A stretch of DNA of 64,000 nt from Pseudomonas chlororaphis subsp. piscium (GTDB lineage Bacteria > Pseudomonadota > Gammaproteobacteria > Pseudomonadales > Pseudomonadaceae): contig NZ_CP027707.1 in the NCBI RefSeq assembly GCF_003850345.1, positions 4,712,001-4,776,000 of the forward strand, given 5' to 3'. Shown in pieces: positions 37,395 to 44,787 of this stretch. Each line of letters starts with the position of its first letter. Position 1 is the first letter of the stretch. The notes beneath the pieces are model-generated. The model was not told the DNA's origin. It was given only the letters and a program-made list of their open reading frames with translations, and made no database searches. A program made the translations under genes and the position numbers.

Positions 37395-37970
37395 ATGGGC
37401 AACCTAGATGCAGAGTCAAAAAACTCCGAAAAACTCGTATATTACTATGGTGTAGAAATGGATCTCGATGAAATCGCAGTAAATTACTACCATGATTCTT
37501 TGGAGCTAGCGCAGAAAGCATTGATATCGGGGATAACAGTTTCTGGAGTCGCTTACCTTGTAGCTATATCAGGGGAGAATAAGCCTCCTTACATGATTCC
37601 ATTTTTTGAAGTTGAAATAAACTCATTAAGACTCTTCTCTATATCCTTGTTAATCCTTTATTTCGCCTGTGGCATGCTTTGCTTGTATGGGGTGCAGAAA
37701 TCTATCGACAACTGGAAGCTTGTTTCAAGAGAAGAGCTGTCGCTTAGATTGCTTCATGTACCAAATATACTGTTAGTGGGAACCATTTCTAGAGCCTGTC
37801 TTTATGGAGGACTTTTCATGGTTGGGGCCAGCCTATCGTCACAAATTCTGGAAATTGAAGGGTGGAAAAACTCTTTGGTTGGCAGCTTGTTGGCCTCTCC
37901 ATATTTTGTGGCGTTCCGATGCTCGTCGGATCTTAAAGACAATGCCAAGAATAAATCTCGGGCTACCTAA
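37395..37970 (+). CDS. Membrane protein, unknown function
   Basis: A 191-residue protein. An acidic cytosolic N-terminus (about 1-40, EMDLDEIAVNYYHDS) is followed by about four hydrophobic segments (ISGITVSGVAYLVAI; LFSISLLILYFACGMLCLYGV; ILLVGTISRACLYGGLFMVGA; a weaker last one). Similar in size and topology to the preceding gene but without clear sequence identity. The start codon is weakly supported. AT-rich like its neighbours. Confidence 0.58.
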   Translation: MGNLDAESKNSEKLVYYYGVEMDLDEIAVNYYHDSLELAQKALISGITVSGVAYLVAISGENKPPYMIPFFEVEINSLRLFSISLLILYFACGMLCLYGVQKSIDNWKLVSREELSLRLLHVPNILLVGTISRACLYGGLFMVGASLSSQILEIEGWKNSLVGSLLASPYFVAFRCSSDLKDNAKNKSRAT

Positions 37971-38155
37971 CAGGGTATGCAAGGTATTCTCTGTGCCCAT
38001 CAGGAAGTCCGCATACCACGCTCGCTTAGAGAATACCGGCTTGGAGTTAAAGCGCCCCACCCACCAGGCTGCGGTGAAATCAAGCGAGGTTCCAGCAAGC
38101 CTAACGACTGTCAACATTAAGTCTTAGAGGTTAAGACTTACTAAAAGGATTAAGC

Positions 38156-38914
38156 ATGACTGTGATAGGACGTATTCGCGCAGCAGTGAAGACTGATCTG
38201 CCATTCATTCATGACTGGCTAGTGCTTGAAGCTCGAGATGGGCAGGGTTTTATCCACAATTGGCACTTGATCGAAAAGGCGTTGGACGAGGGAGAGATGA
38301 CGGTTTTCACTGATGTAGGGGGATCTGTTGGCTTTCTAACATACGGGATCTCACCCAGCTCCATTCTGCAGGTAAGAAGCGACCTTCAAGGACAAGGCAT
38401 TGGGCGAGCGCTTGTGGAAGATGCCATACGCAGAGAGGAGGCACTGAACAATGCCGTTCTTGTAGTCCAATGTGAACCAAAAAGCTCTGTGGAGTTCTGG
38501 GCAAGCATGGGCTTCGAGGTGCACAGAAATATTGGGTACTCGGATCACCAAGACAACGCCTACATGCAGCGGCTTTCCAAGATACGCCACGAAAATGTTA
38601 GGGGAGATGACTTGGAGATGATTTCAATACGTGTTTATCCCAATAGCATCCTATACAACGATTCGGGCAAGGGGATGCCTGATCGCGTGTACTACACAAT
38701 GGCTAGGTTGAATGCCGACAATCGAACGTTAGAGTTAGCTCGTCGAGTTTCTGTGGCTAACGAGCCAATGCTTCAAGATCCAGTAGTTGAGATTTGTTGG
38801 TACGGGCAAATCTTCATTGGCAAAGCTAAGCACTCAGAAGCGACGACCATCGGCCTCAAGCTCACTCCAAACCACTATGGTTGGTATCTGGATGTCATCA
38901 ACCTTCCAGATTGA
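38156..38914 (+). CDS. GNAT acetyltransferase with C-terminal extension
   Basis: A 252-residue protein. Residues about 5-150 are a GNAT domain with the acetyl-CoA loop VRSDLQGQGIGRALVEDAI and the alpha4 region SVEFWASMGFEVHRN. Residues about 160-252 form a separate unrecognised domain (ISIRVYPNSILYNDSG; EICWYGQIFIGKAK). The start follows AAAGGATTAAGC. It is the last gene of the AT-rich insert and could act as an antitoxin-like or modification enzyme; substrate unknown. Confidence 0.75.
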   Translation: MTVIGRIRAAVKTDLPFIHDWLVLEARDGQGFIHNWHLIEKALDEGEMTVFTDVGGSVGFLTYGISPSSILQVRSDLQGQGIGRALVEDAIRREEALNNAVLVVQCEPKSSVEFWASMGFEVHRNIGYSDHQDNAYMQRLSKIRHENVRGDDLEMISIRVYPNSILYNDSGKGMPDRVYYTMARLNADNRTLELARRVSVANEPMLQDPVVEICWYGQIFIGKAKHSEATTIGLKLTPNHYGWYLDVINLPD

Positions 38915-38971
38915 GGTCGTGCCAATATTGGGTCAAAAGCAACCGTCTGACGCCCCGTCCGTGATGAATTC

Positions 38972-39218
38972 AAGCTGAGCTTCAGCAATCCGAAAGCCAT
39001 CCTGATCTTCACCGCCTTCCTGCCGCAGTTCGTCGCCCCTTCGGCGCCGGTGCCCGCCCAGTTCCTGGTTCTGGAGTGGATCGCCATCAGCGCCTACGCT
39101 TAGCCGCGGGTTCGCCGAGCCCCGGGGCAAGAAGATCTTCAACCGCTGCTGCGCGGTGCTGTTGTCGGGTGCTGCTTCGGTGCTGTTGCTGGCGCGGCGG
39201 GCCGGAGCCGGTCGGTAA
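38972..39218 (+). pseudogene. LysE/RhtB-family exporter remnant, truncated and frameshifted
   Basis: KLSFSNPKAILIFTAFLPQF is the conserved mid-region of LysE-family amino-acid exporters (NPKxxLFFxAFLPQF). The frame then hits TAG at about 39101, and the matching C-terminus (RGKKIFNRCCAVLLSGAAS to VLLLARRA) continues in another frame. The 5' half is absent at the border of the AT-rich insert, so insertion probably destroyed the gene. GC content returns to normal here. Confidence 0.8.
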
Positions 39219-39290
39219 GCATCGCCAGGACGATGTACGCTCGGTAGTCAAGGGCTGTTTGTGGCCGAAAGCAGCCCTCTATACAATAAA

Positions 39291-39325
39291 ACGCCACTTA
39301 TCACCCACGATAAGCGGCGTTTTTC
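39291..39325 (+). terminator. Rho-independent terminator
   Basis: ACGCCACTTATC / GATAAGCGGCGT, a 12-bp stem with one mismatch and a CACCCAC-type loop, followed by TTTTC. It was probably the terminator of the decayed LysE gene; AAAA on the other side also suits the minus-strand DUF3077 gene. Confidence 0.82.
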
Positions 39326-39361
39326 TTGGTTCACGTAAAAGAGCCTCAAATCAAAACCAAC

Positions 39362-39640
39362 TCACCGCCCTTCCCCACCCTCTAACCCCAGACAAACATC
39401 ATCAATCACCGCCTTCCCCATCTCCGCCAGAAAGTGGGAAGCCCAGGCGTAGCGCTCGCCCTGCTCTTCCATGGCGGCATCCAGGGCGAGTTTCTTGGCG
39501 TAGTACAGCAGAGTCGAGGCGTGCTCCAGGGCTTGCTGCAAGGGGACGTCGGCGTTGACGCGGAACAGGGTTTGTTCAGGGTCGGCGCAATTGCCGAAAG
39601 TGACGAAACCCAGGGTTTTGATGGGGGTTAGCGTGCTCAT
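39362..39640 (-). CDS. DUF3077 family protein
   Basis: A 92-residue protein with the DUF3077 pattern: FGNCADPEQTLFRVNADVPLQQALEHASTLLYYAKKLALDAA and a helical C-half ending with AVIDDVCLGLE. The family is common in Pseudomonas, short and of unknown function. AGGAGGTACCTT precedes the ATG, and the ATG overlaps the stop of an upstream 32-codon ORF by ATGA. Confidence 0.85.
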   Translation of the reverse strand: MSTLTPIKTLGFVTFGNCADPEQTLFRVNADVPLQQALEHASTLLYYAKKLALDAAMEEQGERYAWASHFLAEMGKAVIDDVCLGLEGGEGR

Positions 39641-39735
39641 AAGGTACCTCCTGCGATAGCCAGGAAGCGGGTGTTATTGAGCGGATGAAGGCGAAGCGAA
39701 AGACAGCAAAATACAGACAGATTACGGGCGTACAT
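39637..39735 (-). CDS. Small leader-like ORF coupled to DUF3077
   Basis: A 32-residue peptide beginning MYARNLSVFCCLSLRLHP. It has a strong ribosome site (GGGAGG) seven bases before the ATG and ends in TGA overlapping the DUF3077 ATG (ATGA). The spacing and ribosome site suggest real translation and coupling. No known peptide family recognised. Confidence 0.55.
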   Translation of the reverse strand: MYARNLSVFCCLSLRLHPLNNTRFLAIAGGTL

Positions 39736-40151
39736 GGTTGAACCTCCCATATCAAAAAGAGAGCTGCCATGTTCGTTATCAGGCGAAAGGGTGGCAGCTG
39801 TGCGTAGGCTGATAAACCGGAGATACAGGAATCCGGCAGACCCGAAGGTCTCCCACGCACAGCCGCCATTACACGAAAAGACGGACACAAAAATGCGCCT
39901 GCAATTGTGGTGACGGGCGCTTGTGCGCCTGCATCTTACCGGGTTATCAGACCCGATCGCTGATTTTGCAGCGACAGGGACAGACTAGGTTTTTGAGTGG
40001 TAGCGAACAACCTTAAAACCGTCGCTGTTTATGTCCATCTCTCAAGCAGCAGGTCCCCACTTACGCCACCCGAAACGTCAGCAATCTGTACCCACCGAAC
40101 GATCACTACGCCCTCCCCTCGGGCAAACAAAAAACACCACCCTCTACCTGA
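39736..40151. other. Intergenic region upstream of the leader ORF
   Basis: About 416 bp without a supported gene. It includes a duplicated TGCGCCTGCA motif around 39894-39933 framing CGGGCGCTTG. No promoter is defined. The T6SS cargo cluster ends at its right edge. Confidence 0.45.
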
Positions 40152-40412
40152 CTAACTCTCAGCGTCTCCTTTCGGACCGCTGGCGATCAGGCTGGCCCCA
40201 CAGGCGGTTTTCATTCCATGCAGCGCCACCGGAACACCGCCAACATCCAGCAGTGCGCTGCCCTCGGAAATAGGAAACACGCCTTTACATAAAGGGCATG
40301 TGACCTTGTGCCCGACGCCGGCCATGGGTTTGCCGTTCAGGTCGGTTTGGTTGAACGCTTCAATCACAGTGCCGCCGTGGCTGGTGGAATCGCCGAGTCG
40401 AATGATGTCCAT
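40152..40412 (-). CDS. PAAR-domain protein (T6SS spike tip)
   Basis: An 86-residue PAAR protein. It begins MDIIRLGDSTSHGGTVIEA, has the metal-site-like CPLC and GVPVALHGMKTACGASLIAS, and consists of the PAAR cone alone with no effector fusion. It would cap VgrG in the T6SS spike. The ATG has AGGAACAG upstream. It is last in the vgrG-lipase-immunity cluster. Confidence 0.9.
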   Translation of the reverse strand: MDIIRLGDSTSHGGTVIEAFNQTDLNGKPMAGVGHKVTCPLCKGVFPISEGSALLDVGGVPVALHGMKTACGASLIASGPKGDAES

Positions 40413-40484
40413 GTCTGTTCCTTTTCCGTTGTACTACAAACACTTCTCCCTCTTTGGGCGTTGAGCCTCCCGAAGGATAAGTAT

Positions 40485-41516
40485 TCAGGAATTTCCTGTA
40501 TTACCGTCACGCAAAGACACCGGACGCAGGCGCACGGAGTCAATGATGGTGTCCCATAACTCCAGCGCCTCTCTGTCTGACTTGAATGGCGGCGCCGGCA
40601 GCTTGCCGCTGCTGTCGGGGCTACGTTCGAGTACGCCAAGCGCGGCTGAGATGTTTGGTTCGGTGATCGAGCCATCTTTACCCTGGGCTTCCCAGGCGAA
40701 CGTATAGATGCGCTGGCCCTTGTCAGTACTGGCCAACAGGTATTCATCGGCTGGAACCTCGCCGCCACGTTCTCTTTTGCGCAGGGTCTCGATCCCTAAC
40801 ACCATCTTGGCGGCACCTGCCAGGAAACCACTCACCCGATCCAGCAGGCGATCTCCTTCGGCTCCGGTGCTGGAGGTGAACTCGAAATGAGCCCCAGGAT
40901 ACTCAGGAAAAGTTACGCCAATATCGAACCGCTCTCCTTGAAAGCTGTTACCCGCGATATAGGCTCGCTCAATACAAAAGCCAGGCTCTGAAGGAATTTC
41001 ATTGGCTTCGCGAGAACGTAGGCTGTGGGCTAGAGAAGTGGCACTTTCAATGCCCTGCGGTTCACGATCCGTCGATACGCCTCCCATCCACCGGTAAGCA
41101 CGCCATGTCGGTCTGGAAATAGCGTAAGCATCCAATAGATACATCGCTGTGCTGGCATTGGATTTCCAGGAAAGCAGCCCTGTCGAGTTCCCCCCAAGGT
41201 CTAGTCGGCGAAGAAACAGGCTACCTTGTTGCCTTCTATGTGGTTGTGCCTTCAGTTCTTGCTCACGCTGATCAACCCTGGCAGCCAGAGTGACTGGTGT
41301 TTCGTCGAGCGCTTCGATGTTATCGCCCCAGAGGTAGTACCCCGCTCTAACTTCCGCTTGGGGTGGTAAATCAATTAGAAATCTGCCAAAGCAATGCGTG
41401 ATCCACCCGGTCTTGTCCATGGAGGGGTTCCGAGAAGAAGGAAGTAATGCGCAACTGGTTATACCGGTCAGGGCGACGATGCCCAGAACCGTGAAGAGCT
41501 GATGCATACGCATCAT
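40485..41516 (-). CDS. Tli4-like T6SS lipase immunity protein, copy 1
   Basis: A 343-residue protein with a lipoprotein-type signal (LFTVLGIVALTGITSC, Cys22). The mature part begins DKTGWITHCFGRFLIDLPP, the Tli4 N-domain pattern, and ends with a Tli4 C-domain (PADEYLLASTDKGQRIYTF; DREALELWDTIIDSVRLRP). It would protect the periplasm from the Tle4 lipase. The second half is nearly identical to copy 2, but it lacks the C-terminal tail shared by copies 2 and 3. The start overlaps the preceding small ORF (ATGA). Confidence 0.86.
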   Translation of the reverse strand: MMRMHQLFTVLGIVALTGITSCALLPSSRNPSMDKTGWITHCFGRFLIDLPPQAEVRAGYYLWGDNIEALDETPVTLAARVDQREQELKAQPHRRQQGSLFLRRLDLGGNSTGLLSWKSNASTAMYLLDAYAISRPTWRAYRWMGGVSTDREPQGIESATSLAHSLRSREANEIPSEPGFCIERAYIAGNSFQGERFDIGVTFPEYPGAHFEFTSSTGAEGDRLLDRVSGFLAGAAKMVLGIETLRKRERGGEVPADEYLLASTDKGQRIYTFAWEAQGKDGSITEPNISAALGVLERSPDSSGKLPAPPFKSDREALELWDTIIDSVRLRPVSLRDGNTGNS

Positions 41517-41635
41517 GAATCTTCTACCCAGCCTGTCCTCTGAGCAGACCACAAAGGGACTTTGACAATCGATGGCAAGTCTTGGCTAAACCGGTTGTTA
41601 CCCCTGCGGTTCTCATCGTCTCGAATGATGTCCAC
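41513..41635 (-). pseudogene. Truncated PAAR-start ORF before tli copy 1
   Basis: A 40-codon ORF from GTG beginning MDIIRDDENRRGNN. The first five residues and about 75 bp of 5' flank (including AGGAACAG) match the PAAR gene start at 40412; the rest does not. The stop overlaps the tli copy 1 ATG (ATGA). It looks like a decayed PAAR gene that still couples translation of the immunity gene. Compared with the sister ORF at 42917 it is longer and divergent at the end. Confidence 0.55.
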
Positions 41636-41780
41636 ACCTGTTCCTTTTCCGTTGCCCTACCAGACACTTCTCCCTCGACAGGCTTTATGCCCATCGAAGG
41701 ATAAATGTCGGGTGTGAAGAGCGATGACCCAGAGAGGCAAGTGCCCTCTGCCACAACAAGTCCTGATGCCTACTAAGCTC

Positions 41781-42920
41781 TTACAACTCATCCATCCAGT
41801 TGTTGCTCGGCTTCAGGTCGGCCAGGAATTTCTCGATGGCGTAATCGTCATCCACCGCCTTAGTACTCCCCGCTGGGGCAGCCGGAGAGGGGCTGCCGGC
41901 GTTACTACCACGCGGAGCAGAAGACACTGGGCGCAAGCGGACGGAGTCAATGATGGTGTCCCATAACTCCAACGCTTCCCGGTCTGACTTGAATGGAGGC
42001 GCTGGCAGCTTGCCGCTGCTGTCGGAGCTACGTTCGGTTACGCCAAGCGCAGCAGATATATTTGGTTCGGTGATAGAGCCATCTTTGCCCTGGGCCTCCC
42101 AGGCGAACGTATAGATACGTTGTCCCTTGTCGGTACCAGCCAACAGGTACTCGTCAGCGGGAACCGGACCACCCCGCTCTCTTTTGCGCAGGGTCTCGAT
42201 ACCCGAAACAGTCCTGGCGGCACCTGCCAGGAAACCACCCACCCGATCCAGCAGGCGATCCTCTTCGGCACCGGTGCTGGACGTGAATTCGAAATGAGCA
42301 CCGGGATGATCCGGGAAAGTCACACCGATATCGAAACGCTCGCTCTGGAAGTGACTGCCTGCGATATAGCCACGATCCATACAAAATCCCGGCTCGGTGG
42401 GAATTTCATTGGGTTCGCGGGAGCGAAGATCGCGTACCAGATTCTTCGCGACCTCAATGCCACGAGGCTCGCGGTCTGGCTCCATCTCAATCCTCCAGTA
42501 ATAAGGCTGCCACACCGGTTCTGAAACAGCATAGGCGTACAGGTAATACGACTCGATGCTGGCATCGGAAGCCCAAGACAATATCCCGGTTGAACCTCTG
42601 CTCAGGTCATACCGGCGCACAAACATGCTTCCCTTCGCATCATGCTGCTGCCGTTTAAGCTGCTGCTCGTGCTGATCGATCCTGGATGTGAGTGCAGCGA
42701 GATCGTCCCTTAGTGGCTCAATAACCTGCCCACGCAAGTAATACCCCGCCCTGACTTCCGCTTGGGGCGGCAAATCAATCAAGAACCTGCCAAAGCAATG
42801 GGTAATCCACCCGGTCTTGTCCATGGCGGGGTCCCGAGAAGAAGGAAAGGATGTGCAACTGGTTATCCCAGTCAAGGCGACGATGCCAAGCACAGTGAAG
42901 AGCCGGTGCACGCGCATCAT
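41781..42920 (-). CDS. Tli4-like T6SS lipase immunity protein, copy 2
   Basis: A 379-residue lipoprotein with the same signal/lipobox (GITSC, Cys22) and N-domain as copy 1. The region RFDIGVTFPDHPGAHFEFTS to IIDSVRLRPVS is almost identical to copy 1, whereas residues about 60-170 differ more. It carries an extra tail DDYAIEKFLADL...NNWMDEL that copy 3 also has. ATGA overlap with the small ORF upstream. The pair indicates tandem duplication of the immunity unit. Confidence 0.88.
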   Translation of the reverse strand: MMRVHRLFTVLGIVALTGITSCTSFPSSRDPAMDKTGWITHCFGRFLIDLPPQAEVRAGYYLRGQVIEPLRDDLAALTSRIDQHEQQLKRQQHDAKGSMFVRRYDLSRGSTGILSWASDASIESYYLYAYAVSEPVWQPYYWRIEMEPDREPRGIEVAKNLVRDLRSREPNEIPTEPGFCMDRGYIAGSHFQSERFDIGVTFPDHPGAHFEFTSSTGAEEDRLLDRVGGFLAGAARTVSGIETLRKRERGGPVPADEYLLAGTDKGQRIYTFAWEAQGKDGSITEPNISAALGVTERSSDSSGKLPAPPFKSDREALELWDTIIDSVRLRPVSSAPRGSNAGSPSPAAPAGSTKAVDDDYAIEKFLADLKPSNNWMDEL

Positions 42921-43018
42921 GAGTCTTCTAACTGCTGGAGGACTTCGACAACCGACAGCAAGTCTCGGTGGAGCCGGCCGTTGTCACTGCGGCTCTCATC
43001 GTCTCGGACGATGTCCAT
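42917..43018 (-). CDS. Small coupled ORF before tli copy 2
   Basis: A 33-residue ORF, MDIVRDDESRSDNGRLHRDL onward, with ribosome site AAGGAG six bases before the ATG. The TGA overlaps the tli copy 2 ATG. The first five residues resemble the PAAR start (MDIIR), and the RDDE segment matches the ORF at 41513-41635. Either a PAAR remnant or a short coupling peptide. Confidence 0.5.
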   Translation of the reverse strand: MDIVRDDESRSDNGRLHRDLLSVVEVLQQLEDS

Positions 43019-43117
43019 ATCTGCTCCTTTGGATTGTTCCACTTCTGCTGCAATGTTCAGACGTTTAGTGACTCCGTCGCGGGGAGTCCGAGATGAGTTA
43101 ACTGCCACATCGGTGCA

Positions 43118-43456
43118 CTACCAATAACGAAGCTCTCCACCGAACATGAAGAAAATCATTAGCAGCCCGAGCTCTCCGAACAACAGCGGCGCGATTGTAA
43201 GCACGCCCTGGATCACGACAGCGACCTTGCAGCCTTTGGACAAACCATAACGTCGCCAATACAGCGCATGCAGTACCATCGTCAGACCGTTCACGGCCCA
43301 GACCACCCCAATAGCCATCATGTAATTTTGCTGCGCAATCCGCAGCAACATGATCAACAAGCCAAAGAAAGCGATAAGTACTGACCACACAATCAGTAGA
43401 GAATGATCCGGCTTTATCAGGCCAGAAACTGGTTTGGGCATTGCATTTCCATCCAT
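43118..43456 (-). CDS. Small membrane protein in T6SS cargo cluster
   Basis: A 112-residue protein with three hydrophobic helices (LLIVWSVLIAFFGLLIMLL; IGVVWAVNGLTMVLHALYW; VIQGVLTIAPLLFGELGLLMIFFMF). I do not recognise the family. An internal ATG at 43441 is a possible start. It sits between tli copy 3 and the small ORF of copy 2, so it may take part in immunity or be a passenger. Confidence 0.7.
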   Translation of the reverse strand: MDGNAMPKPVSGLIKPDHSLLIVWSVLIAFFGLLIMLLRIAQQNYMMAIGVVWAVNGLTMVLHALYWRRYGLSKGCKVAVVIQGVLTIAPLLFGELGLLMIFFMFGGELRYW

Positions 43457-43500
43457 GTAAACGCTAAAGCGTCTTGCTCAATTCAAGTCATCACGCTGCC

Positions 43501-44787
43501 CTACAATTTATCCATCCAGTTCTGAGGCGATGAGAGCCCAGCCAGAAACTCCTCTAGAGCGTAATCATCTGTTCCCGGCTTACCGCTATGGATGGACGTC
43601 ACCGGACCGGGTCCGGCAGGACCGTTGAGGGGCTTCCCACCTGCCGGCGGTGGTGTCAGGGCTCCAGGGCGGAAGCGAAGGCTATCGATTATGGCGTCCC
43701 AGACCTCGAAAAACTCAGCTTCGGTTGGACCGCCGGCCACATCCTCTGAGTCAGGAAAGCTACCTAGCGATGACGGTTTTCGTGACGTCAGATAGGTAGT
43801 GTCCATAGCGATATTAATGCTGGGCAATGGTGCCGGAGCCCCTCGTCCAACAAAGTCCCATTCACCACCGATGTTGGTCTTGAACTCTTGCGGACTGTCT
43901 CCTTCAGTACCGCCCATGACGTATTCCTCTCCGGCCAGATCTCCAACGATACGTTTCGCCGCTCGATATTCATGACGTCCAGCGACAACTCCTGGCTCGG
44001 CCAACATACGAGCAATCAACCCCGCATTTTCATTGTCTGCCTCACGGCGTCGTTCAAGTACGGACTGTCCTGGCTTCCATACCATCGCCTGCCTGACTAC
44101 CACACCAAGATTACGAGGCAGCTCAAACGCCCAACTGATGTCTTCCTGTTCGCCGCGAGCAAGATCGTAGGCCCCATCAACAAAAGCCCCGCTCAGACAT
44201 AAGCCCGGGCGACTGGGTATTTCGTCTGTTGCACGGGCATGCAGTCGAGGAAACAGTTTCTGAATGGCGTCTTTACTGTTGAGTGATGGAGTGATTTTAA
44301 ACAGCGTACCATCGCGCCACAGATAACCTTCGGCCTGATGAAAGAGCTGTTGAATAACAGTCTCATCATCCTCAGCCAGCCCCTCTACATGTTCAAACTC
44401 ATAGGCAAAAACCGCTCCGCCATCAGCGGTGGTGATACGCTCAGATGGTCGCAGATAGGCCTTACCATTGTTATCGGCCTTGAACGCCTGCACTTCTTGC
44501 CAACGTTTATCTACTAACTCCTCATACTGCGGCCGGCTGACCCCCGTGGTCACGGAAAGTGTCATGTTGCCTAGCTGCGCACCACTGACTTGAGGCTTCC
44601 AGGTAGTTCCTGCTGGTAAATCGATCAGCATCCGTCCGACGCAGTACGTATGCATATTTTGAGTCAGTTCACTCATGACATGGCTCCGCTCAAAATGGGA
44701 TAGTCGCCAGTAACGCCAACCGTAGGCGCAGACTCCCAATATCGAGATAAAAATGACGATAAATAGTAGATGACGTCTCGCGATCAT
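43501..44787 (-). CDS. Tli4-like T6SS immunity protein, copy 3 (diverged)
   Basis: A 428-residue protein anchored by an N-terminal membrane helix (HLLFIVIFISILGVCAYGW) rather than a lipobox. Mature features are TYCVGRMLIDLPAGTTW (Tli4 N-domain), IPSRPGLCLSGAFVDG, EEYVMGGTEGDSPQEF and FFEVWDAIIDSLRFRPG, plus the tail DDYALEEFLAGLSSPQNWMD shared with copy 2. The ATG overlaps the lipase stop (ATGA), so it is the primary cognate candidate for the lipase. Confidence 0.87.
   Translation of the reverse strand: MIARRHLLFIVIFISILGVCAYGWRYWRLSHFERSHVMSELTQNMHTYCVGRMLIDLPAGTTWKPQVSGAQLGNMTLSVTTGVSRPQYEELVDKRWQEVQAFKADNNGKAYLRPSERITTADGGAVFAYEFEHVEGLAEDDETVIQQLFHQAEGYLWRDGTLFKITPSLNSKDAIQKLFPRLHARATDEIPSRPGLCLSGAFVDGAYDLARGEQEDISWAFELPRNLGVVVRQAMVWKPGQSVLERRREADNENAGLIARMLAEPGVVAGRHEYRAAKRIVGDLAGEEYVMGGTEGDSPQEFKTNIGGEWDFVGRGAPAPLPSINIAMDTTYLTSRKPSSLGSFPDSEDVAGGPTEAEFFEVWDAIIDSLRFRPGALTPPPAGGKPLNGPAGPGPVTSIHSGKPGTDDYALEEFLAGLSSPQNWMDKL

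Noticed and set aside
35300..38960. Prophage or integrative element
   Set aside because: No integrase, phage structural gene, or flanking direct repeat seen; only base composition and a broken gene point to insertion.
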